Assembly: GCA_038249135.1 (NCBI GenBank)
Contig: JBBRWO010000002.1
Location: forward strand, 28,062 to 92,061
Reading direction: 5' to 3'
Length of the DNA: 64,000 nucleotides
Source: JBBRWO01 sp038249135
GTDB taxonomy: Bacteria > Actinomycetota > Coriobacteriia > Anaerosomatales > JAAXUF01
This document shows positions 36,010 through 48,397 of this stretch, one piece after another; positions within the stretch are counted from its first letter, which is position 1; each line of letters starts with the position of its first letter. The position numbers and the translations under genes are program-made. The notes beneath the pieces were generated by a model. It was given only the letters and a program-made list of their open reading frames with translations. It had not been told where the DNA came from and ran no database searches.

Positions 36010-37110
36010 ATGAAGATCAGTATCGCCCGCAGTGAATTGCTTGAGGGTCTGTCTACCGTTGGCAAAGGAATGTCGGCCCGATCGACACTCCCGATTCTTT
36101 CTGGAATTCTCATTACCGCAGGAGAGGGAGAAATTCTTCTGCAGGCAACGGATCTCGAGGTATCCATAAAACACACCAGCCCAGCCTTGATTGAGCAGAC
36201 CGGGCAGATCGTTGTTCCGGGCAAATTGCTCATGGACATCGTGAGAAGTCTCCCTGAAGCCGCGGTCACAATCGAGACAGAAGGAGAGACTGCTCATATC
36301 AGGTGTCAGCAATCCTCGTTTACCGTGAAGACATTGAAGCCCGGGGACTTTCCGAAGTTTCCAGAAGTAGAGGTTGAGAAATCACTCGTGCTTCCCTCCG
36401 CCACTCTCGTCTCAATGGTTCGCCAGGTTTCAAGAGCCGTAAGCAGGGATGAGACAAGAGCCATCCTCACAGGAATTCTTCTGATTATTGAAGGACCCTC
36501 AATCAAGATGGTGGCTACTGACTCATATCGCCTTGCAGTCAGAGAAGTCGTCCTCGAGAAAGAGGCCGGCGAGGACATTGAAGTGGTAATCCCCGGGAAA
36601 GCCCTCGAGGAAGTAACCCGTCTTGGATCAGAAGCAGAATCTGTGGTCCTGGGCATATCCGAGAATCAGATCGTCTTTGAATTTGGGAGCACGGTATTCA
36701 TCACCCGTCGAATCGAGGGGACCTTCCCAAACTACAAACAACTCATTCCAAAGGAATCTGAAACAACGGCGGTTGTTTCAGGAGAAGAGCTGAGCGCAGC
36801 TGTGAAGAGAGTTTCACTGATGGCCCTTCACAACACCCCACTGCGTATATCTGTGAACATTGAAGATCAGACGCTGTCCCTGTCAGCGGCCACCCAGGAT
36901 GTTGGGGACGCATCTGAAGATCTGATGGTCAAAGCTGAAGGGCACGATGTTGAGATCGCGTTCAATCACGCTTTCTTGATGGATGGCTTGGGCTCCATCG
37001 GTACAGACTCAGTGCGTCTTGAGGTGCAGAGCGCCCTGAAGCCTGGGCTGCTCAAGAGCGTGGAGCAGGAAGGATTCCTCTACCTTCTTATGCCTGTACG
37101 GCTCGGCTAG
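36010..37110 (+). CDS. dnaN: DNA polymerase III beta subunit (sliding clamp)
   Basis: The 366-residue clamp shows three repeated domains with landmarks LLEGLSTVGKGMSARSTLPIL at the N terminus, GTDSVRLEVQ late and the closing YLLMPVRLG. It tethers polymerase III to DNA as a dimeric ring. ATG 36010 follows AAGGAAGAAG. It is the third rightward gene from oriC and precedes recF by 6 bases. Confidence 0.97.
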   Translation: MKISIARSELLEGLSTVGKGMSARSTLPILSGILITAGEGEILLQATDLEVSIKHTSPALIEQTGQIVVPGKLLMDIVRSLPEAAVTIETEGETAHIRCQQSSFTVKTLKPGDFPKFPEVEVEKSLVLPSATLVSMVRQVSRAVSRDETRAILTGILLIIEGPSIKMVATDSYRLAVREVVLEKEAGEDIEVVIPGKALEEVTRLGSEAESVVLGISENQIVFEFGSTVFITRRIEGTFPNYKQLIPKESETTAVVSGEELSAAVKRVSLMALHNTPLRISVNIEDQTLSLSAATQDVGDASEDLMVKAEGHDVEIAFNHAFLMDGLGSIGTDSVRLEVQSALKPGLLKSVEQEGFLYLLMPVRLG

Positions 37111-37116
37111 GGAGTC

Positions 37117-38205
37117 ATGGGTCTTTCGGTAACACATCTTCAACTACAAAACTTCCGTAGCTACGAGAGTTTTGAGTTGCTACCGGATCCTCATCTCACG
37201 GTCATAGTTGGGCCAAACGCTATAGGCAAAACAAACGTCATCGAAGCCCTACAGCTTCTGACTGCAGCTGAATCGTTTCGGCGTCCCCAGTGGGGTGAAA
37301 CGATTCGCTGGGGGGCCGAGGAGACTTCGGCTGTTCTAACGGCCGAGGGTGATGGGCGCCTGCTCGAAATGAGTGTGACAATTGGTAGTGCGGGAAAGCG
37401 CGAGTACCGAGTAAACGGCAAACCCAGAAGAAGGATCGCCGAGGTCACAGGAATCCTTCCATGTGTTCTTTTCACACCGGAGGATCTGCGGTTGGTCAAG
37501 GATTCAGCCGATAAACGAAGATCCGCTTTGGATTCCCTTGGGGTTCAACTGTCTCCCTCATATCGCTCACTGAAGAGTGAATATGAGCGGCTGGTCAGAC
37601 AGCGCAACGCACAGCTACGGGCGCCCTCCATGAATAAGGAGGTGCTCGCGACAGTCACCGACCAAACCATCCTCGTCGGAGCGTCCTTCATGGCAGCCAG
37701 GATGAGACTCTTCGCTCGCATCGATCACAAGATGTCAGAGTTGTATGACACGTTGTCTTCAGGAGAAACACTCTCGTCCCACTATTCTCCTTCGTGGGAT
37801 ACCGCCAAAACGGTTTCTGGAGGGGCCCTAGAGGACAGCCTCCGGAGTAGTGCCAACCTTCGGCACGATGAGGAAGTTGCCAGAGGCACCACGCTGTTCG
37901 GGCCACACCGAGATGATGTGTTCTTTGAAATCAACGGAAAAGGGGCAAGGGCGTTCTCTTCACAGGGGCAACAACGAACCATTGCCCTGGCCTGGAAGCT
38001 GGCGGAGGTCTCCGTGGTGAAGGATATAGCCGGACAGGCACCACTACTTCTACTTGATGACGTCATGTCTGAGTTGGATGAGGATCGCCGTCACAGTCTC
38101 GCGCTATCGGTGGGAGAGGCGGCCCAAACCGTGATCACGACGACCAACATCGGATACTTCGATAGGGAACTGCTGGATCGAGCAAAGGTGGTAACCCTGC
38201 GGTGA
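37117..38205 (+). CDS. recF: DNA replication and repair protein RecF
   Basis: The 362-residue SMC-like ATPase has Walker A VGPNAIGKTNVIEALQ, signature FSSQGQQRTIALAWKLAE and Walker B LLLDDVMSELDEDRR. It loads RecA at single-strand gaps with RecO and RecR. ATG 37117 follows AGGGAGT. Its stop overlaps the DUF721 gene by 4 bases. Confidence 0.96.
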   Translation: MGLSVTHLQLQNFRSYESFELLPDPHLTVIVGPNAIGKTNVIEALQLLTAAESFRRPQWGETIRWGAEETSAVLTAEGDGRLLEMSVTIGSAGKREYRVNGKPRRRIAEVTGILPCVLFTPEDLRLVKDSADKRRSALDSLGVQLSPSYRSLKSEYERLVRQRNAQLRAPSMNKEVLATVTDQTILVGASFMAARMRLFARIDHKMSELYDTLSSGETLSSHYSPSWDTAKTVSGGALEDSLRSSANLRHDEEVARGTTLFGPHRDDVFFEINGKGARAFSSQGQQRTIALAWKLAEVSVVKDIAGQAPLLLLDDVMSELDEDRRHSLALSVGEAAQTVITTTNIGYFDRELLDRAKVVTLR

Positions 38206-38750
38206 GTAGAAGAGGAAAGACCCAGCCGCTCGGACAAGGCATATCTCAACTCATAGGGAGGCTCGACCGGAAGGCCGGCGGAGCATATACACAGGCGCGT
38301 GTGGGGATACTGTGGCAGGAGCTGGCCGGACCGATGGTGACCGGCCACACAACGGGCGCCCACCTCCGCGACGGAACACTGGTGATTTACGTCGACGGGC
38401 CAACGTGGGCTACCGAGCTCACTGCAATGTCAGAGACGTATAGGAAGCGAATCAACTCAGATCTTGGTAAGAACGCGGTTAGAAACATCAGGTTCACTAT
38501 CTCCAGGAAGGTGGCCGAGGAGTACCGCCTCAAAAAGACAGAACTCGAGGATGAAGAATTCTACCTTCAGGATGTGGTGGATTCGGTTCCCTTGACAGAG
38601 AGCGAACGTGCGCAAGTTGAGGCTTCAACCGAATGTATCCCCGACGGACAACTGCGGGAGGCGGCAGTGAGGGCTACAGTCGCTGATCTCGAGTGGAAAA
38701 AGGGTCTTACCGCCCGGAAAGTCCGCGAGGCGGGACGAGAGGGCTCCTGA
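38202..38750 (+). CDS. DUF721 / DciA-like protein
   Basis: The 182-residue basic protein has a KH-like DUF721 domain: GRGKTQPLGQGISQL at the start, then ARVGILWQELAGPMVTGHTTGAHLRDGTLVIYVDGPTWATELTAMSE. DUF721 includes DciA, the helicase-loading factor of many bacteria lacking DnaC or DnaI. Its C-terminal 80 residues are variable and charged. GTG start at 38202 overlaps recF by 4 bases. Its place between recF and gyrB is typical of actinobacteria. A helicase-loading role is family knowledge plus inference. Confidence 0.82.
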   Translation: MSRRGKTQPLGQGISQLIGRLDRKAGGAYTQARVGILWQELAGPMVTGHTTGAHLRDGTLVIYVDGPTWATELTAMSETYRKRINSDLGKNAVRNIRFTISRKVAEEYRLKKTELEDEEFYLQDVVDSVPLTESERAQVEASTECIPDGQLREAAVRATVADLEWKKGLTARKVREAGREGS

Positions 38751-38880
38751 GACGCATTCTAGGGTCTCTCACCCTACACGTTGTGGTAAGATGCGGAGGG
38801 GTACCACCACATATCGTATCCAACGTGGACGAGGGCGCTGTCGCCCAGTTTCTCACGCGTAAGTAAGCAAAGGAGCAAGT

Positions 38881-40791
38881 GTGGCGAAAGAAGCTTCGTA
38901 CTCAGGAAAAGACATCCAGGTACTGGAGGGTCTTGAGGCGGTTCGCAAGCGCCCTGGTATGTATATCGGCTCCACGGGCCCACGAGGACTCCATCACCTC
39001 GTGTACGAAATCGTGGACAACGCCGTCGACGAGGCCCTCGCGGGATACTGCACCCATGCAGAGGTGGTCATTCACGCCGACAACTCCATTAGCGTTACCG
39101 ACAACGGTCGCGGCATCCCCGTGGATAAGCACCCAAAACTGAAGAAGCCCACCGTCGAGGTGGTACTCACGGTACTCCACGCCGGGGGCAAGTTTGGTGG
39201 CGAAGGTTACAAGGTGTCAGGTGGCCTTCACGGCGTCGGCGCATCAGTCGTGAACGCCCTTTCCACACGCCTGGATGTAGAAGTGAAGCGCGATGGCACG
39301 ACGTGGACGCAGTCATACGATCACGGCAAGCCGATGGCTCCGCTCACGCACTCAGGTAAAGCAAAAGGCACCGGAACGAAGATCACGTTCTGGCCGGACG
39401 ATAAGATCTTTGAGTCCGTCAACTATGACTACGACACGCTCGCTACACGCTTTCGTGAAACGGCGTTCCTGAACAAGAACATGAAGATAACCCTTACCGA
39501 CGAGCGTGAACTCGAGCCACGTGTTGAAGAATTCAATTACGCGGGCGGCATCGTCGACTTCGTGAAGTATCTCAATGAGAGTAAAGACACGATTCACAAC
39601 AAGCCGATCTATTTCGAGGCCGAAGGGCCCGAGGGCGTAGTTGAAGTGGCGATGCAATGGAACATGAGCTACTCGGACTCGGTCCTGGCCTTCGCTAACA
39701 ACATCAACACACACGAGGGTGGCACTCACCTCGACGGATTCAAGAACGCGCTCACGCGAACCATTAACGAGTACGCGCGTCGGCAGGGGATCATCAAGGA
39801 GAAGGAAGACAACCTCACGGGCGAGGATATCCGTGAGGGGCTTGCCGCCATCATCTCCGTGAAGTTGCGCGACCCCCAGTTCGAAGGCCAGACCAAGACG
39901 AAGCTCGGCAACACCGAGATGCGTGGGCTTGTTCAGTCAGTCGTGACTCAGGGCCTCGCCGAGTATCTCGAGGAGCACCCCAAGCCTGCCCGCGCCATCG
40001 TGATGAAGTCGTCACAGGCTGCAAAGGCGAGAGCCGCGGCCCGTAAAGCGCGTGAACTGACGCGTCGCAAGGGGCTGCTTGAGTCCTCAACGCTTCCCGG
40101 TAAACTCTCGGACTGCTCCGTACGGGACGCTTCACTTACCGAAATCTACCTCGTCGAGGGTGACTCGGCCGGAGGCTCAGCCAAGCAGGCGAGAGACCGA
40201 AGCTTCCAGGCCATCCTTCCGCTTCGAGGCAAGATCCTCAACGTTGAGAGAGCGGGGCTGAACCGCTCGTTGGCCAGCATCGAGATCCAGGCGATGATAA
40301 CCGCCATCGGGACCAGCATCGGTGAAGAGTTCAACATTGAGGCGGCGCGCTACCACAAGGTAATCATCATGACCGACGCCGACGTCGACGGCGCACACAT
40401 CCGGTGCCTGATCCTGACGTTCTTCTTCCGCTTCATGCCCCAAATGATCGAGAGCGGCTACATCTACATCGCGCAGCCGCCGCTTTACAAGATCAGTGTC
40501 GGTAAGAAGCATTCGTATGCATACAGCGACGCCCAGCTGCAAGAGGCGCTCGGCAAGCTCAACGAGGGCACCAAGTACACCATTCAGCGATACAAGGGTC
40601 TCGGCGAGATGAACCCGCAGCAGCTATGGGAAACGACGATGGAGCCCTCGACTCGAACCCTGATGCAGGTAACTTTCGACGACGCCCTCGCGGCCGAAAA
40701 GGCATTCTCGGACCTCATGGGTGATCAGGTGGAGCCCCGCAAGGAGTTCATCCAGAGGCACGCCAAGGACGTTCGCTTCCTGGACATCTAG
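38881..40791 (+). CDS. gyrB: DNA gyrase subunit B
   Basis: The 636-residue ATPase subunit has a GHKL site (RPGMYIGSTGPRGLHHLVYE, VDNAVDEALAGYC), TOPRIM motif EGDSAGGSAKQARDRSFQA and the acidic MTDADVDGAHIR pair. It powers negative supercoiling with GyrA. GTG start follows AAGGAG. The 130-base gap upstream holds no gene and probably carries a promoter. Confidence 0.97.
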   Translation: MAKEASYSGKDIQVLEGLEAVRKRPGMYIGSTGPRGLHHLVYEIVDNAVDEALAGYCTHAEVVIHADNSISVTDNGRGIPVDKHPKLKKPTVEVVLTVLHAGGKFGGEGYKVSGGLHGVGASVVNALSTRLDVEVKRDGTTWTQSYDHGKPMAPLTHSGKAKGTGTKITFWPDDKIFESVNYDYDTLATRFRETAFLNKNMKITLTDERELEPRVEEFNYAGGIVDFVKYLNESKDTIHNKPIYFEAEGPEGVVEVAMQWNMSYSDSVLAFANNINTHEGGTHLDGFKNALTRTINEYARRQGIIKEKEDNLTGEDIREGLAAIISVKLRDPQFEGQTKTKLGNTEMRGLVQSVVTQGLAEYLEEHPKPARAIVMKSSQAAKARAAARKARELTRRKGLLESSTLPGKLSDCSVRDASLTEIYLVEGDSAGGSAKQARDRSFQAILPLRGKILNVERAGLNRSLASIEIQAMITAIGTSIGEEFNIEAARYHKVIIMTDADVDGAHIRCLILTFFFRFMPQMIESGYIYIAQPPLYKISVGKKHSYAYSDAQLQEALGKLNEGTKYTIQRYKGLGEMNPQQLWETTMEPSTRTLMQVTFDDALAAEKAFSDLMGDQVEPRKEFIQRHAKDVRFLDI

Positions 40792-40844
40792 GGACGAGGA
40801 AGCATGGGCGTGGGATGGATTAGAAGGGGCGAGGTGGAGGGCTG

Positions 40845-41345
40845 GTGAGCGACCAGGATTTCAACTTCGCACCGCCGCCGCCCAGACGGGAGCGCAAGGA
40901 GTTCGAGCCTCCTCCCTGGGAGAAACATCTGTTCGAGCAACTGGCGAAGGAGCAAGAACAGGAGCAAGGAACGGATCAGGTACAAAGGAAGGTAGCCGCC
41001 GAAGAGCCCGAGCCGGCCCCTACTCCTGAGGTCACGGTGTCGAGCGAGGAGCCGCAGCTCGACGAGGTCCAGCTGGCCTCAATGCTATTCGAGCTGAGGG
41101 CTGAAGAGGCGCCGGCCACAGGGATGTACGCGAAAGCGACGTTGGTGGCAGGGGCGATACTGCTGCTCGTTGGCATCGTGATGGTGATTTGGTCGTTCGT
41201 GATGATCGTGGTCGCCTTACGCGCACCTGATCAGGGACGATCTGGTGTCTTCATAGGTATGACGGTCCTCGTGTTCGGTGCGGGATTCGCCGGCACAGGA
41301 GCTTGGTTCGTGTTCAAGACGCTACGACAACAAGGAGTGCTCTAA
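40845..41345 (+). CDS. two-helix membrane protein between gyrB and gyrA
   Basis: The 166-residue protein has a charged, Glu/Gln/Pro-rich N-terminal half (1-90), including a KEQEQEQGTDQ run. Two predicted membrane helices follow, at about 93-125 and 133-156, and a short basic tail. GTG start at 40845 has GGAGG upstream. Its stop at 41345 directly abuts the gyrA GTG. I recognise no family; the location between gyrase genes makes cotranscription certain in practice. Confidence 0.6.
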   Translation: MSDQDFNFAPPPPRRERKEFEPPPWEKHLFEQLAKEQEQEQGTDQVQRKVAAEEPEPAPTPEVTVSSEEPQLDEVQLASMLFELRAEEAPATGMYAKATLVAGAILLLVGIVMVIWSFVMIVVALRAPDQGRSGVFIGMTVLVFGAGFAGTGAWFVFKTLRQQGVL

Positions 41346-43961
<2,616 letters not shown>

Positions 43962-43962
43962 C

Positions 43963-44670
43963 GTGGCCGCACCGACACAGCCCATGACTGCTGGGTCTAC
44001 AGAGGACAACGATATCCGTCCCATCGAGGTCGTGCTCTTCGACCTCGATGGGACGCTGATCGACACGATCGAGCTAATCCTCTCGTCGCTTCAGCATGCA
44101 ACCGCCGAAGTTCTCGGCGAGTCACCGTCGGACGAGGTGCTCCTCCACAACGTGGGCGTGCCGCTCCGTGTGCAGATGGGGGAGTTCGCTCCCGGCCGAG
44201 AAGATGAGCTGCTGTGCGTCTATCGGGCACACAACGCCATCGTGCACGATCAGCTCGTATGCGAGTACCCGGGAACGGAGGCCGCTCTTCAGGCCATCAT
44301 CGCCAAAGGGTATCGTCTTGGCATCGTGACCTCGAAGAGCGTTCCGGTTGCCCAACGGGGGATTGATCGGTTTGGGCTTGGTGAGCTTTTCGAGACCCTC
44401 GTTGGTTACGAGGACACTGACATCCACAAACCGGAGGCGGCGCCGTTGCTGCTAGCGGCGCAGCGCATGGGGGTCGAGATCGGGAGCTGCTGCTACGTCG
44501 GGGACAGTCCCCACGACATGAACGCCGGCAAGGCGGCTGGCGCGGTCACGATCGCGGCGCTCTGGGGACCTTTCCGCGAGCGAGTATCGGAGGCCGGCCC
44601 TGATTTTTCGATCGAGCACATTTCGCAGCTGACGGACGTCCTCGACCAGATTCGTCTGCGACAGGCCTAG
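43963..44670 (+). CDS. HAD-superfamily phosphatase (PpaX/phosphoglycolate-phosphatase-like)
   Basis: The 235-residue enzyme has motif I FDLDGTLIDT, the motif II Ser/Thr in IVTSKS, the motif III Lys-containing KPEAAP and motif IV VGDSPHDMNAGKAAG. Similar proteins dephosphorylate phosphoglycolate or hydrolyse pyrophosphate; substrate is not decided. GTG 43963 is 1 base after the gyrA stop; ATG 43984 is an alternative. Confidence 0.88.
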   Translation: MAAPTQPMTAGSTEDNDIRPIEVVLFDLDGTLIDTIELILSSLQHATAEVLGESPSDEVLLHNVGVPLRVQMGEFAPGREDELLCVYRAHNAIVHDQLVCEYPGTEAALQAIIAKGYRLGIVTSKSVPVAQRGIDRFGLGELFETLVGYEDTDIHKPEAAPLLLAAQRMGVEIGSCCYVGDSPHDMNAGKAAGAVTIAALWGPFRERVSEAGPDFSIEHISQLTDVLDQIRLRQA

Positions 44671-44803
44671 GGCGAGCCACCGCAAGGAGATTGCCTACGG
44701 GGGCGGGAGATGGAAACCTCGTTGTGGAACAATGCATCTTGTGTGCCCGTGCAGAAGCGGGAGCGTACGGGACAGATACTGGAGCTTCAAGGAGGATGAG
44801 CGC

Positions 44804-46270
44804 GTGTCCAAGAGGACGAAGATCATCATCGCCGTTGTAGTACTGGTGGCGGTTGTAGGGGTAGCCGCATTCTTCCTCCTGAAGTCCCGGGGAACTGGCC
44901 CTGCGATCAAGACGGCCACCGTCAGCCAAACGAATCTCGGGGTGACAGTCACTGCCTCCGGCAAGGTCCAGGCTGGCGCTCGCACCGATGTCTATCCGCC
45001 GACCGCGGGCACGCTCGCCGAGGTGTACGTCGCCGACGGCGCCACGGTGACCGCCGGAGAAAAGCTCGCGATGCTGGACACTGCCCCACTGGAGACCCAA
45101 CTCGCGCAAGCCAAAGCGGCTTTTGCCCAGGCGAAATCGGCCAGGGACAACCTCGGTGCCCAGGCGGTTGGCAGTAGCGATATAGCCGCAGCCAAGGCGA
45201 ACGTGGCCGCCACAAAGGCCGCCTACGATGCGGCCAAGAAGAGCGCCGGCAACGTGAGATCGCAGGGTCCTTCAAGCCAAGACATCGCGGCGGCGAATGC
45301 CGCGGAGGATGCGGCACAGGGCGCATACGATAGTGCGAATGCCTCGTATGTGCTGGCGCGCGACACCTACGGCTCCACGTCGCCCACCACGACGGTGGCG
45401 GCGGCACAGAAGCAGCAGGCATACGCCGGCCTGCTGAACGCCCAGGCGACGGTCGCAAAGCTCAAATCGACGGATCTCGGCCCCGCGCAGTCGCAGGCGA
45501 ACGCCGCAGTGGTCCAAACGCGCGCCGCGTATCTAGGCGCGGTCTCGGCACTCAAGAAGGCCCAGGCAGCAGACCCGGCAAGCCAGAGGGCCGCAGCGGA
45601 CGCTGCAGTGAACAGCGCAGCACAGGCGTGCGCGCTCGCTCAGTCCTACCTGGACAACGCGACCCTTGTGGCGCCGCTCGACGGAGTCGTGTTCTTCAAT
45701 GCTGCCGGTGCGCCCGGTTCCGACGGCAAGACGCCACAGGCAGCCGTGGGCTCAGCAGTGGCACCCGGGGCTGCGCCGTTCTCGGTGGTCGATCTCGACG
45801 GAGCCACGTTCACCGCTGAGGTCGACGAGGCTGATATTGACCGGCTGAAGGTCGGTATGAAGGCGACGGTCACGCTGGACGCCTTCTCGGGCAAGGAGTT
45901 CAAAACCACCGTGGTGCGCATCAAGCCCGCGGCACAACCGACCGCGACAGGAGGCACGATCTTCCCTGTCGAGCTGGCGATGTCAGACACGGGGCAGAAC
46001 ATCCTCATCGGCATGAAGGGTGACGCGACGGTAGAGGTATCCTCGATTGAGAGAGCGCTGACGATTCCGCTTGAGGCGCTGTTCAACGAGAACGGACAGA
46101 ACTTCGTCTACAGGGTGGTTGCGGGCACGCTGGCTAAGACCGACATCACCGTCGGTGCCACCACGGACACTGAAGTCGAAGTCCTGAAGGGCCTCAAGGC
46201 CGATGACGTTGTGGCGCTCTCCGGACCGACGCAGTACACGGATGGCATGGCCGTCCAAGTTGAGAACTGA
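44804..46270 (+). CDS. MacA/HlyD-type efflux adaptor protein
   Basis: The 488-residue membrane-fusion protein has one N-terminal membrane helix (about 7-27), a biotinyl-lipoyl segment GKVQAGARTDVYPPTAGTL, a long Ala/Gln-rich coiled-coil hairpin (about 95-280) and a C-terminal beta-barrel (MKATVTLDAFSGKEF). It precedes the ATPase and permease. In a monoderm the adaptor must span or anchor to the wall rather than meet an outer-membrane channel. GTG 44804 follows AAGGAGG. Confidence 0.88.
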   Translation: MSKRTKIIIAVVVLVAVVGVAAFFLLKSRGTGPAIKTATVSQTNLGVTVTASGKVQAGARTDVYPPTAGTLAEVYVADGATVTAGEKLAMLDTAPLETQLAQAKAAFAQAKSARDNLGAQAVGSSDIAAAKANVAATKAAYDAAKKSAGNVRSQGPSSQDIAAANAAEDAAQGAYDSANASYVLARDTYGSTSPTTTVAAAQKQQAYAGLLNAQATVAKLKSTDLGPAQSQANAAVVQTRAAYLGAVSALKKAQAADPASQRAAADAAVNSAAQACALAQSYLDNATLVAPLDGVVFFNAAGAPGSDGKTPQAAVGSAVAPGAAPFSVVDLDGATFTAEVDEADIDRLKVGMKATVTLDAFSGKEFKTTVVRIKPAAQPTATGGTIFPVELAMSDTGQNILIGMKGDATVEVSSIERALTIPLEALFNENGQNFVYRVVAGTLAKTDITVGATTDTEVEVLKGLKADDVVALSGPTQYTDGMAVQVEN

Positions 46271-46286
46271 TCGGCGATAGCGAAGC

Positions 46287-47138
46287 GTGACTGACGCAGC
46301 CACAAGGCCCCAAGACAGCGAGGCCCCAGACGCGACATCGCCGGCGTGCCTCGACGACGCTGTTCTTGAGGCGCGCTCCGTCACAAAGAGCTACATCCTC
46401 GACGAGATCGAAGTGAGCGCGCTGCGAGGCGTGGACCTTCAGGTCTGTCGCGGAGAGATGCTTGCGATCATGGGACCATCCGGCTCGGGCAAGTCAACGC
46501 TGATGCATATCGTGGGGCTGCTGGATCACCCCACAAGCGGAACCGTGACGATCGACGGCGTCGACGTCTCCAACATGGACGCGAACCAACTCGCGGCCGT
46601 TCGCAACAAGCGGATCGGCTTCGTCTTCCAGTCCTTCAACTTGCTCGCACGGACGACGGCCCAGTCCAACGTCGAGCTGCCGCTGATCTACGCGGGAGTT
46701 TCTGGGAGCGAGCGCGCCCGCCGCGCCCGCGAGGCTCTTGAGCGAGTGGGCCTGGGCAACCGTTTGGGACACATGCCCAACCAGCTCTCAGGAGGCCAAC
46801 AGCAGCGCGTCGCCATCGCCCGTGCGCTGGTCACGGAGCCGAGCATCGTACTTGCCGACGAGCCGACAGGTAACCTCGACTCGCGCAGTGGCGTCGAGGT
46901 CATGGCGATGCTGCAGGAGCTCAACGCACAAGGAATCACCGTGGTCGTCGTGACCCACGACGCCCACATCGCGCGGCATGCACAACGCGTCGCTCACGTG
47001 CAGGACGGCAGGATCGTCCTCAACGAGTGCGTCACCGATCGCATCATGGCCGACATCGAGAAGATCACGCTGGACGCCGAGGCGGATACCGCTACAGCGG
47101 CGTCAAACGTCTCAGTGAATCGGGGGGCAGCTCGATGA
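46287..47138 (+). CDS. MacB-like ABC transporter ATPase (LolD/FtsE class)
   Basis: The 283-residue ATPase has Walker A MGPSGSGKSTLMHIVG, signature LSGGQQQRVAIARAL and Walker B VLADEPTGNLDSRSG. GTG start at 46287, 16 bases after the adaptor. A C-terminal tail (about 40 residues) extends past the usual end. Its stop overlaps the permease start by 4 bases. Confidence 0.94.
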   Translation: MTDAATRPQDSEAPDATSPACLDDAVLEARSVTKSYILDEIEVSALRGVDLQVCRGEMLAIMGPSGSGKSTLMHIVGLLDHPTSGTVTIDGVDVSNMDANQLAAVRNKRIGFVFQSFNLLARTTAQSNVELPLIYAGVSGSERARRAREALERVGLGNRLGHMPNQLSGGQQQRVAIARALVTEPSIVLADEPTGNLDSRSGVEVMAMLQELNAQGITVVVVTHDAHIARHAQRVAHVQDGRIVLNECVTDRIMADIEKITLDAEADTATAASNVSVNRGAAR

Positions 47139-48322
47139 AGCTGATGGAGGCGTTCCGCATCGCGATCAAAGCGCTGAACGCGAACAAGGTGCGCAGCGCA
47201 CTGACCATGCTCGGAGTCATTATCGGCGTCGCGGCGGTCATATTGCTGGTATCGATAGGTACCGGCGTGCAGAGTCAGGTGACGGGACAGATTTCCGGCC
47301 TGGGGTCGAATCTTCTGTTCGCCTTCCCCGGATCGTTCGAGGGCGGTGGCGGTGGGGGACCCGGCGGCGGCATCACCAAGCAGTTCAACACAGACGACGT
47401 CGAGTACGTGCAGCGACGCATCGGCGCGCAGGGCACGGTCATCCCAACGCTCCAAGCGCCCGCACAGCTGCGTGTCGGGAACCGCACCAAGGGCACGACC
47501 CTCGGTGGCACCGACCAGAACGGCGACGCATCGGCGGGTTCGCTGGAATCCGGACGCTGGCTTACTCGAGGTGAGGTCGTCGGCGCCTCTCGTGTCGCGG
47601 TGATCGGCTCCGAGGTTCGCGACGAGTTCTACCCTGGTCAGGAACCCATCGGCCGCAAACTTGATATCAATGGGCAGCCGTTCAAGATCATCGGCATGCT
47701 GGCAAAAAAGGGCGGGTCGCTGGGCGGAAGCCAAGACAACACCGTGTATATCCCTATTACCACTGCGCAGACGATGCTCAGCACCAGGGATATCTCGGCG
47801 ATGTTGGTGAAGGTCGCCGATGTTGACAGCATTCAGGTGGTCAAGGCGCAGGTCGAGCGCGCGCTCCAACCCCGATTCGGCGATCAGTTCACGGTGTTCA
47901 CACAGGAGCAGACGCTCGGGATCCTCTCGACGCTCCTCGGCACGCTCACGGCCATGCTCGCCGGACTCGCGAGCATATCGCTCCTCGTGGGCGGCATCGG
48001 CATCATGAATATCATGCTGGTCAGCGTGTCCGAGCGAACCCGTGAAATCGGTATCCGTAAGGCCGTGGGTGCACGCACATACGACATACTGAGCCAATTC
48101 GTCATCGAGGCCGTCATGCTCTCCGTGATCGGCGGTCTTATGGGGATACTGATCGGCGCGGGTGGAGCGCTCGCTCTTCAGCCGTGGGTACCCGCGGAAG
48201 TCACGCCCTGGGCCGTCGTGTTGGCGTTTGTGTTCTCGGCGGTGGTAGGGGTGTTCTTTGGCGTCTACCCGGCGTATCGGGCCTCACGGCTCGACCCGAT
48301 CGAGGCTCTGCGCTACGAGTAG
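47135..48322 (+). CDS. MacB-like ABC transporter permease
   Basis: The 395-residue permease has one N-terminal helix (RSALTMLGVIIGVAAVILLVSIG), a Gly-rich GGGGGGPGGG loop, a large extracytoplasmic MacB_PCD domain and three C-terminal helices with SVSERTREIGIRKAVGAR. Together with the preceding two genes it should expel a peptide, drug or lipid-like substrate; which one is not readable. ATG 47135 in the ATGA overlap. Confidence 0.93.
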   Translation: MKLMEAFRIAIKALNANKVRSALTMLGVIIGVAAVILLVSIGTGVQSQVTGQISGLGSNLLFAFPGSFEGGGGGGPGGGITKQFNTDDVEYVQRRIGAQGTVIPTLQAPAQLRVGNRTKGTTLGGTDQNGDASAGSLESGRWLTRGEVVGASRVAVIGSEVRDEFYPGQEPIGRKLDINGQPFKIIGMLAKKGGSLGGSQDNTVYIPITTAQTMLSTRDISAMLVKVADVDSIQVVKAQVERALQPRFGDQFTVFTQEQTLGILSTLLGTLTAMLAGLASISLLVGGIGIMNIMLVSVSERTREIGIRKAVGARTYDILSQFVIEAVMLSVIGGLMGILIGAGGALALQPWVPAEVTPWAVVLAFVFSAVVGVFFGVYPAYRASRLDPIEALRYE

Positions 48323-48397
48323 GGAAGCAGCGCACTAATCACGCGGGCCACGCGGACGATCCTGTGGCGGCGTTGCGCGATGTGGGCCGGTGGCGCG

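Noticed and set aside
38770..38810. GTGGTA/TACCAC hairpin before gyrB as an attenuator
   Set aside because: Only 6 bp of stem with a long loop and no U-tract.
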